A stretch of 39,002 nucleotides of DNA from positions 1-39,002 of the forward strand of contig CAKTTL010000018.1 in assembly GCA_934615235.1 (NCBI GenBank), in the 5' to 3' direction. The position numbers were made by a program, and so were the translations under genes. Origin of the DNA: an uncultured Clostridia bacterium (GTDB lineage Bacteria > Bacillota > Clostridia > Christensenellales > Aristaeellaceae). Below, in pieces: positions 14,484 to 20,784 of this stretch; position 1 is the stretch's first letter, and each line of letters starts with the position of its first letter. Under the pieces are notes generated by a model. That model saw only the letters and a program-made list of their open reading frames with translations, did no database searches and had not been told where the DNA came from.

Positions 14484-16388
14484 CTATTCGCTCAGTTCCG
14501 CCCAGAGATCGTATTTCTCCTCGAGCGCTTCGCGCGCCTGCCGCAGCGCCAGCGCGTTTTCCTTCGCCTTGTCGGGGCTTGCGTATACCTCCGGCTGCGC
14601 GGACTGCGCCTCCAGTTCGGCGATTTTCGCCTCCAGATCGGCGATTTCCTTCTCGACCGCGGCGATGCGTGCCTTCTCCTGTTTATCGGCCTCGCGGGCC
14701 TGGCGGTCGCGCTTTTTCTCCTTTTCCAGCGCCGTCCGCGTTACGCCCGGCGCGCGCTCTTCGATCCCCTCGGCCTCGCGGCGCTTTTTTTCAAGATAAT
14801 CGTCGTAGTTGCCCAGATAGAACTTCACGCCGTCCGGACGCATCTCGATGATGCGCGTAGCGATGCGGTTGATGAAGTACCGGTCGTGCGAAACGGCGAG
14901 AATCGTGCCCGGAAAATCGTCCAGCGCGCCTTCGAGCACCTCGCGCGAGTCCATATCGAGGTGGTTCGTCGGTTCGTCGAGGAGGAGGAAGTTGTCCTTC
15001 TCCAGCATCAGCCGCGTCAGCGCGACGCGCCCTTTCTCGCCGCCCGAAAGCGTGCGGATCGGCTGGAACACATCGTCGCCCGTGAACAGGAAGCAGCCCA
15101 GCACGCTGCGCAGCTCGCTCTGCTCCATCTGCGGGAAGCGGTCCCACAGCTCGTCCAGCACCGTCTTGTCCGCGTGCAGGCCGGTCTGCTGCTGGTCGTA
15201 GTAGCCGATATCGACGTTCGCGCCGTAGCGGATGGTGCCGTCGTCGGCCTTCTGCTCCTTGACGATCAGCCGCAGAAGCGTCGATTTGCCCACGCCGTTG
15301 GGGCCGATGAGCACGGCGCGGTCGCCCGCGCGCAGGTGCAGATCGAAATGCTCGAACAGCGTGCGGCCGTCGAAGCCCTTGGCGAGATCCTTGACGATGA
15401 GCACATCGTCGCCCGTGCGGCGGCGCGCGTCGAAGGAGAAACGCACCTGCTTTTCCTCCTGCGGGCGCTCGAGCAGCTCCATCTTGTCGAGCACCTTTTC
15501 GCGCGAACGCGCGCGCTTGAGCGATTTTTCGCGGTTGAAGCTCTTGAGCCGGTCGATGACCGCCTGCTGATGCGCGATTTCCTTCTGCTGCGCGTCGAAC
15601 GCGCGCTGGCGCGCCTCAAACCGTTCCGTGCGCAGGCGCTGATAGCGCGTATAGTTGCCCTCGTACTGCTCGATGCGGCCGAGGAACATTTCGGCAATGT
15701 CGGTACAGACCGCGTCGAGGAAGTAGCGGTCGTGCGAGACGATAATAATCGCGCCCTTATAGGCCTTGAGGTATTCCTCAAGCCATTGCAGGCTGGCCAG
15801 ATCGAGATGGTTCGTCGGCTCGTCGAGCATGAGCAGGTCGGGCTTCTGCAGCAGCATCCTGCCCAGGCACAGGCGCGTCTGTTCGCCGCCGGAGAGGAGC
15901 GAAGCGTCCTGCTCCCACTGCGCGCGCGGGAAAGCAAGGCCCGCCAGCACGCCCGAAACGGACGAGCGCCACGCGTAGCCGCCTGCCTCCTCAAACGCGT
16001 CCGTCAGCGCGGCGTATTGCCGTCCCAGGCGCTCCAGCGCCGCCGGATCCTCGTGCTTTTCGGCCATTTCTTCTTCTATGCGGCGCATGCGCGCCTCCAT
16101 CTCGAAGACCGGCTCGAACACCTTCTCCAGCACGCCCCAGACCGTAAGCCCCGGCTCGATTTCCGCCTGCTGGGCCAGATAGCCGAGCTTTACGCCCTTT
16201 GCGACGGCGATCGTGCCGCCGTCCTGATGCTCGCGGCCGGCGAGGATGCGCAGAAACGTGCTCTTGCCGCAGCCGTTCGCGCCCACAAGGCCCATGCAGC
16301 GCCCTGTCTGCAGCGTCAGCGACGCGCCGCGGAGCACCTCGTTGAGTCCGAAGGATTTTTTAATTTCCGTTGCAGTCAAAATAATCAT
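14484..16388 (-). CDS. ABC-F family ATPase
   Basis: A 634-residue soluble protein with two ABC domains and no membrane segment. Domain 1 has Walker A GANGCGKST (36-44), signature LSGGEQTRL and Walker B LMLDEPTNHLD. Domain 2 has GPNGVGKST, LSGGEKGRV and LLLDEPTNHLD. The interdomain linker and a C-terminal helical extension (about 540-634, rich in Lys, Glu and Ala) are present. ABC-F proteins act on the ribosomal E site as translation factors or as antibiotic-protection factors; which applies here cannot be decided. The start MIILTATEIKKSFG matches the family, yet no ribosome binding site precedes it: the -10 box ends nine bases before the ATG, which suggests a leaderless mRNA. Confidence 0.93.
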   Translation of the reverse strand: MIILTATEIKKSFGLNEVLRGASLTLQTGRCMGLVGANGCGKSTFLRILAGREHQDGGTIAVAKGVKLGYLAQQAEIEPGLTVWGVLEKVFEPVFEMEARMRRIEEEMAEKHEDPAALERLGRQYAALTDAFEEAGGYAWRSSVSGVLAGLAFPRAQWEQDASLLSGGEQTRLCLGRMLLQKPDLLMLDEPTNHLDLASLQWLEEYLKAYKGAIIIVSHDRYFLDAVCTDIAEMFLGRIEQYEGNYTRYQRLRTERFEARQRAFDAQQKEIAHQQAVIDRLKSFNREKSLKRARSREKVLDKMELLERPQEEKQVRFSFDARRRTGDDVLIVKDLAKGFDGRTLFEHFDLHLRAGDRAVLIGPNGVGKSTLLRLIVKEQKADDGTIRYGANVDIGYYDQQQTGLHADKTVLDELWDRFPQMEQSELRSVLGCFLFTGDDVFQPIRTLSGGEKGRVALTRLMLEKDNFLLLDEPTNHLDMDSREVLEGALDDFPGTILAVSHDRYFINRIATRIIEMRPDGVKFYLGNYDDYLEKKRREAEGIEERAPGVTRTALEKEKKRDRQAREADKQEKARIAAVEKEIADLEAKIAELEAQSAQPEVYASPDKAKENALALRQAREALEEKYDLWAELSE

Positions 16389-16397
16389 GGCCCGTTC

Positions 16398-16426
16398 AGT
16401 ATATCAAGAAAAAAAAGAATTGACAA
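16398..16426 (-). promoter_or_regulatory. Promoter of the ABC-F gene
   Basis: On the minus strand TTGTCA (16421-16426), 17 bases, TATACT (16398-16403). The -35 overlaps the -35 of the divergent rplJ promoter by five bases. The predicted start falls within a few bases of the ATG at 16388. Confidence 0.8.
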
Positions 16427-16448
16427 GTATGTTTTGATTTGCTATAAT
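16420..16448 (+). promoter_or_regulatory. Consensus promoter of rplJ-rplL
   Basis: Perfect TTGACA (16420-16425), 17-base spacer, perfect TATAAT (16443-16448). This is the strongest promoter seen in the window, as expected for ribosomal protein genes. Confidence 0.95.
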
Positions 16449-16454
16449 CTCCAA

Positions 16455-16615
16455 GGTTCTGAAAGGAACCTGTGCCAGAGACAGCGGGTTCGGCTTCGGC
16501 CGTATAATGCTTGCCCGCCGAGGCGTCAAGCAGCGTTGATATTTCCACGCCCTTGCGCCCAAGCGCAGGGGTTTTTCTTTCAGGCGCGATCCTGGAAGGA
16601 AGGAGGAAATTTATT
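16455..16615 (+). ncRNA. Ribosomal protein L10 leader with internal terminator
   Basis: A leader of about 160 bases between the promoter and the rplJ start. In bacteria the L10(L12)4 complex binds such leaders to repress its own operon. A nine-pair stem at 16550-16558 and 16563-16571 followed by TTTTTCTTT (16572-16580) is an intrinsic terminator ahead of the ribosome binding site, so attenuation is likely. The upstream part holds further stems, such as GGTTC..GAACC near 16457-16472. The assignment to the L10 leader rests on position and architecture; I could not verify the consensus fold. Confidence 0.75.
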
Positions 16616-17107
16616 TTGTCGAAGAGTCGTGAGCTCAAAGAGCAAAAGGTTGCCGAGATCAAAGAGCGCTTTGAAAAGGCGCAGGGCATCGTCGTCATCG
16701 ATTACCGCGGAATCAACGTCGAGCAGGTGACTGCTCTGCGTAAGCAGTTCCGTGAGGCCGGCGTGGAATACGTCGTTCTCAAGAACACGCTGGTGCAGCG
16801 CGTTGCGGACGAACTGGGCGAGAATGGCCTCGATCACGTGCTGACCGGCCCGAACGCGTTCGCGTTCGGTTATGATGATCCGGTGGCTCCCGCCAAGGTC
16901 ATCACCGACTTCATCACCAAGACCAAGTGCGAACATCTGGAAATCAAGGCCGGCGTCGTCGAGGGCAAGGTGATCGATCCGGAAGGCGTCAAGGCGCTGG
17001 CCTCGCTGCCGAGCAAGGGTTCGATGATCGTCGGCGTCCTCGCCGCGATGCTCCGTTCCGTGCTTTACGTGCTGGATTCCATCCGCAAGCAGAAGGAAGG
17101 CGAGTGA
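16616..17107 (+). CDS. rplJ: 50S ribosomal protein L10
   Basis: A 163-residue protein of normal length. Family marks are the N-terminal helix KEQKVAEIKERFEKAQGIVVIDYRGI, LRKQFREAGVEYVVLKNTL and the C-terminal helices that carry L12 dimers. L10 forms the stalk base of the large subunit and recruits translation factors with L12. The start is a TTG codon at 16616, chosen because AGGAGG at 16601-16606 lies nine bases upstream and the protein then begins as in relatives (SKSRELKEQK). rplL follows 61 bases later. The usual neighbours rplK, rplA and rpoB are absent on both sides. Confidence 0.94.
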   Translation: MSKSRELKEQKVAEIKERFEKAQGIVVIDYRGINVEQVTALRKQFREAGVEYVVLKNTLVQRVADELGENGLDHVLTGPNAFAFGYDDPVAPAKVITDFITKTKCEHLEIKAGVVEGKVIDPEGVKALASLPSKGSMIVGVLAAMLRSVLYVLDSIRKQKEGE

Positions 17108-17168
17108 GCGCCTGAGCGCTTAACCGCCAAACAAAAACGATTTATCAAATAATAATGGAGGTTTATCC

Positions 17169-17543
17169 ATGAATAAGGAAGAACTCATTGCCGCCATCGA
17201 ATCGATGACCGTGCTTGAGCTGGCCGATCTGGTCAAGGCTCTGGAAGAGAAGTTCGGCGTTTCCGCCGCCGCCCCCGTCGCCGTTGCTGCCGGCCCCGCC
17301 GCTGGCGCCGCTGCTGCCGCCGAAGAAAAGACCGAGTTCGACGTTGTGCTGACCGACGTCGGCGCCGAGAAGATCAAGGTCATCAAGGCCGTCCGCGAAG
17401 TCGTTTCCGGTCTGGGCCTGAAGGAAGCCAAGGAGCTCGTCGAAGCGGCCCCCAAGGCCATCAAGGAAGGCGTCTCCAAGGAAGAAGCCGAGAAGATCAA
17501 GAAGATGTTCGAAGAAGTCGGCGCGAAGGTCGAAATCAAGTAA
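17169..17543 (+). CDS. rplL: 50S ribosomal protein L7/L12
   Basis: A 124-residue protein. The N-terminal dimerisation helix (ELIAAIESMTVLELADLVKALEEKFGV) is joined by an Ala- and Pro-rich hinge (about residues 35-58) to the C-terminal factor-binding domain (EFDVVLTDVGAEKIKVIKAVREV). Multiple dimers form the flexible ribosomal stalk that activates elongation factor GTPases. GGAGGTTTATCC precedes the ATG. A strong terminator follows, so no rpoB transcript is linked to this operon. Confidence 0.97.
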   Translation: MNKEELIAAIESMTVLELADLVKALEEKFGVSAAAPVAVAAGPAAGAAAAAEEKTEFDVVLTDVGAEKIKVIKAVREVVSGLGLKEAKELVEAAPKAIKEGVSKEEAEKIKKMFEEVGAKVEIK

Positions 17544-17569
17544 TTTCGCAAAAGCAAGCGCTTTCCGGG

Positions 17570-17606
17570 CGCATCGGATGGAAAACCATCCGATGCGTCC
17601 TTTTTT
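17570..17606 (+). terminator. Intrinsic terminator after rplL
   Basis: A perfect stem GCATCGGATGG / CCATCCGATGC (17571-17581, 17586-17596) with an AAAA loop, then GTCC and six T residues. Confidence 0.92.
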
Positions 17607-17617
17607 GTCCGTTTCGC

Positions 17618-17666
17618 AACGGCGAAAAGACGCAAAGCGGGAGTCTCAGGACATTTTTCAGATACA
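17618..17666 (+). mobile_element. Remnant of the 13806-type MITE-like element
   Basis: GAGTCTCAGG..ATTTTTCAGATACA at 17641-17666 matches 13941-13966 with two mismatches in 26 bases, and the upstream 17618-17640 is also recognisably similar (AACGGCGAAAA against AATGGCGGAAAA). The left half and outer TA are not seen, so this is a truncated or decayed right end. Confidence 0.65.
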
Positions 17667-17702
17667 TTTTATGCAAATAAGCCCTTTTTTATCAAAAAAC
17701 GA

Positions 17703-17731
17703 TTGTCCCCCGCCGCTGAAAAGGGTATAAT
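17703..17731 (+). promoter_or_regulatory. Promoter of the SH3b gene pair
   Basis: TTGTCC (17703-17708), 17-base spacer, perfect TATAAT (17726-17731). The leader is about 50 bases. Confidence 0.78.
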
Positions 17732-17787
17732 ATACACGAACCAGACATAGAGAAGAACAAAACCCAGCAAAACGGAGGGAAGAGAAA

Positions 17788-18285
17788 ATGAAACCGATCA
17801 CGCGTAAAACCGCGCGCACGGCGCTCGTGCTCGCGCTGCTGCTGGCGCTGCTCGCGCCCGCGCTGGCAAGCGCCTCGCCCGCATACGTCGCCACAAAAAG
17901 CAGCGGCCTGAACATGCGTCAGGGCCCCGGGACGGGCTATTCCGTCATCCGCAGCTTTTCCAAGGGCACGCAGGTTGAGGTGCTCTCCACGGACGGTTCG
18001 TGGGCGTACGTTTACGTCGGCGGCTGCTACGGCTATATGAGCGCCGCGTATCTGAGCGCCACCGCGCCCGCCGTCCCCGGCGGCGTGTATGTGGACTGCG
18101 TGCGCTATGTCAACGTCAACGGCAACTGGTACCCGATCGGCGCGAACGGCCTGCCCGTCGGTAGCCGCCCGGGCCTGTGGGGCCCGCTCTCCGGCACGTG
18201 GTATCCGTGGGAGGATATCAAAATCCGCGAGGAAGACAAGCCGCTCTGGCCGCCGTACGGCCCCGGCCCCTTCCAGGATCAGTAA
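17788..18285 (+). CDS. Secreted SH3b-domain protein (first of tandem pair)
   Basis: A 165-residue exported protein. An N-terminal signal peptide (about 30 residues, LVLALLLALLAPALASA) is followed by one bacterial SH3 domain at about 31-90, with the typical SGLNMRQGPGTGYSVIRSF and KGTQVEVLSTDGSWAYV. The rest (90-165) is rich in Gly, Pro, Trp and Tyr and has no recognised fold. Bacterial SH3 domains commonly bind peptidoglycan, so a cell-wall role is likely. GGAGGGAAGAGAAA precedes the ATG. It lies 42 bases upstream of a paralogue and probably shares its transcript. Confidence 0.82.
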   Translation: MKPITRKTARTALVLALLLALLAPALASASPAYVATKSSGLNMRQGPGTGYSVIRSFSKGTQVEVLSTDGSWAYVYVGGCYGYMSAAYLSATAPAVPGGVYVDCVRYVNVNGNWYPIGANGLPVGSRPGLWGPLSGTWYPWEDIKIREEDKPLWPPYGPGPFQDQ

Positions 18286-18327
18286 CCTGAATTTTCCCCG
18301 GTGAAATTTGAAAGGGAGGTTGGAATC

Positions 18328-18792
18328 ATGAAGTCGAATCGCTTCCGCATCGCTCTTGTCACGCTGCTGCTCGCCGCGCTGCTCCTGCCGACGCTCGCCT
18401 TCGCGACCACCGCTTACGTCACCACGCAGACCTCCGGCCTGAACCTGCGTCAGGGCCCCGGCACGGGCTATTCCGTCGTCCGCAGCTTCCCGCGCGGCAC
18501 GCAGGTGGAAATCTACGCCACGCAGGGCGCGTGGGCGTACGTTTCCGTCGGCGGCTATACGGGCTATATGAACAACAGCTACCTGTCCGTCACGAACCCC
18601 AACGCGTATGCGCCGGTCAATCCCGCGCAGCCGTGCTACCGGCCGTGGATTCCGGCCTTTAACTGCTACGACGCCAGCGGCAACTACGTCCAGACCATTT
18701 ACTTCCAGACCTGGCAGGAATATCTTGACTGGGCTTCCACGCTCAAAGCGCCGTACTACTATTACTACCCCTACTATTACCCCTATTATTAA
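18328..18792 (+). CDS. Secreted SH3b-domain protein (second of tandem pair)
   Basis: A 154-residue exported protein. The signal peptide is IALVTLLLAALLLPTLAFA; the SH3 domain (about 27-88) repeats the paralogue's pattern, SGLNLRQGPGTGYSVVRSF and RGTQVEIYATQGAWAYV. The C-terminal region is unrelated to that of its neighbour and ends in an extreme Tyr/Pro tail of PYYYYYPYYYPYY form. The start at 18328 is preferred to the upstream in-frame ATG (18301) because GGGAGG lies eight bases before it and the signal peptide then begins correctly. A cell-wall function is likely; the Tyr tail is unexplained. Confidence 0.82.
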   Translation: MKSNRFRIALVTLLLAALLLPTLAFATTAYVTTQTSGLNLRQGPGTGYSVVRSFPRGTQVEIYATQGAWAYVSVGGYTGYMNNSYLSVTNPNAYAPVNPAQPCYRPWIPAFNCYDASGNYVQTIYFQTWQEYLDWASTLKAPYYYYYPYYYPYY

Positions 18793-18804
18793 TCGTTGCT
18801 CTAC

Positions 18805-18846
18805 AAAAAAGCGGAGACTCCTCAGCGAGTCTCCGCCTTATTTTTT
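18805..18846. terminator. Bidirectional intrinsic terminator
   Basis: GCGGAGACTC (18811-18820) pairs with GAGTCTCCGC (18827-18836). T-rich runs follow on both strands (CTTATTTTTT on plus, TTTTTTGTAG on minus), so it ends both the SH3b unit and the convergent ABC transporter operon. Confidence 0.9.
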
Positions 18847-19729
18847 ATCCCTTCACCGCGCCGATCATCACGCCCTTGACGAAATACTTCTGCAGGAACG
18901 GATACAGGATCAGTATCGGCACCGTCGAGACGACGATCAGCGCATACTTGATCAGTTCCACATACCGCGCCTGATCGCTCGCGTCCACGTCGCCAAGCAT
19001 GGAAGCGTTGGCGGAATTGAGGATATTGCGCATGACCAGCTGCAGCGGGTAGAGGTTGCTGTCGAGCAGGTAAATCGACGCGTTAAACCACGCGTTCCAG
19101 TGGCCGACGGCGTAATAGAGAATCAGCACCGCAATCGTCGGAACGGTGAGCGGCATGGCGATTCGCAGCAGGATGACCGGGTGCCGCGCGCCGTCGAGCT
19201 GCGCGGATTCAATCAGGCTGTCCGGAATGCTCGCAAACGCCGTGCGCATGATGATCAGGTTATAGGCGCTGACAGCGCCGGGCAGAATCAGCGCCCAGAT
19301 CGTATCCAGCAGGCCGAGGTCGCGGATATTCAGATAGCCGGGCACCAGCCCGCCCGAAAAATACATCGTGAACACGATCAGGAACGTGAAAACCGGGTTG
19401 AGCATCAGCCCCTTACGGGAAAGACCGTAGCCCGCCATGATCGTGAGCACCATGTTCAGCGTCGTGCCGACGACGAGAATAAACAGCGTGTTGCGGCAGC
19501 CGGTGAGGAACAGCCTGTGGCTGAGCACCTTGCCGTATGCGCCGACCGTCAGCGGTCGGAACGGCAACAGCAGGATCTTTCCCGCCGCCTTTTCCAGCAT
19601 CGTCGGGTCGCTGAAGGAGGCGACGACGCAATAGTAAATCGGATACGCCGTGATGATCAGCAGCAGCACCATCAGCAGCGTGTTAAACGCGGTAAAAACG
19701 CGATACCCCTTTGAGGTTTTGATTTTCAT
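18845..19729 (-). CDS. Carbohydrate ABC transporter permease (YtcP/LplC type)
   Basis: A 294-residue inner-membrane permease with about six membrane segments and the cytoplasmic EAA-type loop ESAQLDGARHPVILLRIAMPL, which contacts the ATPase. It belongs to the MalG-like branch used by Firmicutes for oligosaccharides from plant polymers. It pairs with the 316-residue permease directly upstream (25-base gap), and AAAGGGGAG precedes the ATG. No ATPase gene is nearby, so a shared MsmX-type ATPase encoded elsewhere is expected. The end MIGAVKG is typical of the family. Confidence 0.92.
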   Translation of the reverse strand: MKIKTSKGYRVFTAFNTLLMVLLLIITAYPIYYCVVASFSDPTMLEKAAGKILLLPFRPLTVGAYGKVLSHRLFLTGCRNTLFILVVGTTLNMVLTIMAGYGLSRKGLMLNPVFTFLIVFTMYFSGGLVPGYLNIRDLGLLDTIWALILPGAVSAYNLIIMRTAFASIPDSLIESAQLDGARHPVILLRIAMPLTVPTIAVLILYYAVGHWNAWFNASIYLLDSNLYPLQLVMRNILNSANASMLGDVDASDQARYVELIKYALIVVSTVPILILYPFLQKYFVKGVMIGAVKG

Positions 19730-19754
19730 TTCTTTCTCTCCCCTTTCTGCCGCC

Positions 19755-20705
19755 TTACCACAGGCTTACGTCGCTGACCTTGCGGCTGAGGCGATTGAAG
19801 AGAAAAACGACCAGGAAATTGACAACCGAGTTGAACACGCCCACGGCCGTCGAATAGCTCCACTGGAAATCCTCGAGGCCCTTGCGGTAGACGAAGGTGG
19901 AAATCACGTCCGAGGTTTCGTAGATGCCGGGGTTATAGAGCAGGATGATCTTCTCATAGCCCACGCTCATGATCGAGCCCATGCGGAGGATGAGCAGGAT
20001 GATGATCGTCTGCGAAATGCCGGGGAGCGTGACGTGCAGCGTCTGCTTCCAGCGGTTCGCGCCGTCAATCGTCGCGGCTTCGTACAGGCCGGGGTCGATC
20101 GCCGTCAGGGCGGAAAGATAGATGATCGAATCCCAGCCGAAGCCCTGCCAGATGCTCGAAAGCACGTAAATCGGCACGAAATACTGCGACTTGCTCAAAA
20201 GGCTTACCGGCTCGAAGCCGAAAACCGAGAGAATCGTCACGATCAGCCCGTTTTCCGCCGTGAACATGCGAATGAGCGAGCAGATAACGACGAGCGAAAT
20301 GAAATGGGGCATATACGTAACGGTCTGCACGACGCGCTTGAATTTCTGCGCGCGCACCTCGTTGAGGAGGAGGGCGAAGATAATCGGCGCGGGGAAGCCG
20401 AAGAGGATCGAGGTCAGGCTGATGGTCAGCGTATTGCGCAGCAGCCGGCCGAAATAATAGGAGGAGAAAAAGCTCTCAAAATGCTTCAGCCCCACCCATT
20501 TGCTGCCGAGAATGCCGCGGCCGGGGGTGTAATTCTTAAAGGCGATGATGATGCCGTACATGGGCTTGTAGCAGAAGAGGATGAAAACAATCAAAGCCGG
20601 AACCACCAGCAGATAGGCTTCCCAGTTCTGCCGCAGATCGTTCGCCAGCCGGGTCGTCCAGCTTTTTTGTTTTGCAAGCGCAGAGCGCTTTGCAATCTCA
20701 GTCAT
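19755..20705 (-). CDS. Carbohydrate ABC transporter permease (LplB/YteP type)
   Basis: A 316-residue membrane protein with about six helices. The first follows a cytoplasmic Lys/Arg-rich start and reads EAYLLVVPALIVFILFCYKP. The EAA loop is YEAATIDGANRWKQTLHVTLPG. It is the MalF-like partner of the permease downstream and forms the heterodimeric channel of a CUT1 importer. AAAGGAGCC precedes the ATG. An intercistronic stem-loop (20743-20769) separates it from the binding-protein gene. Confidence 0.93.
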   Translation of the reverse strand: MTEIAKRSALAKQKSWTTRLANDLRQNWEAYLLVVPALIVFILFCYKPMYGIIIAFKNYTPGRGILGSKWVGLKHFESFFSSYYFGRLLRNTLTISLTSILFGFPAPIIFALLLNEVRAQKFKRVVQTVTYMPHFISLVVICSLIRMFTAENGLIVTILSVFGFEPVSLLSKSQYFVPIYVLSSIWQGFGWDSIIYLSALTAIDPGLYEAATIDGANRWKQTLHVTLPGISQTIIILLILRMGSIMSVGYEKIILLYNPGIYETSDVISTFVYRKGLEDFQWSYSTAVGVFNSVVNFLVVFLFNRLSRKVSDVSLW

Positions 20706-20742
20706 GCTTGAATGGCTCCTTTCCTTGGGACGGGTAAAAGGA

Positions 20743-20769
20743 GAGGTACGACCGGAATGGCCGTACCTC
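20743..20769 (-). terminator. Intercistronic stem-loop between binding protein and permease genes
   Basis: GAGGTACG (20743-20750) pairs with CGTACCTC (20762-20769); on the minus strand it is followed by TCCTTTTACCC. The tail is weak, so it more likely reduces downstream expression or stabilises the binding-protein mRNA than stops all transcription. Such a step is usual where binding protein must exceed permease. Confidence 0.55.
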
Positions 20770-20784
20770 CGGGAGAGACGCGAA

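Noticed and set aside
14406..16730. Very long open frame on the plus strand opposite the ABC-F gene
   Set aside because: It mirrors the ABC-F coding strand and arises from the GC-biased third positions; its product is low-complexity, Arg/Leu/Ala/His-rich and matches no family. Similar shadows opposite tkt (24325-26400), the surface protein (26994-29420) and aspS (36251-37930) were rejected for the same reason.
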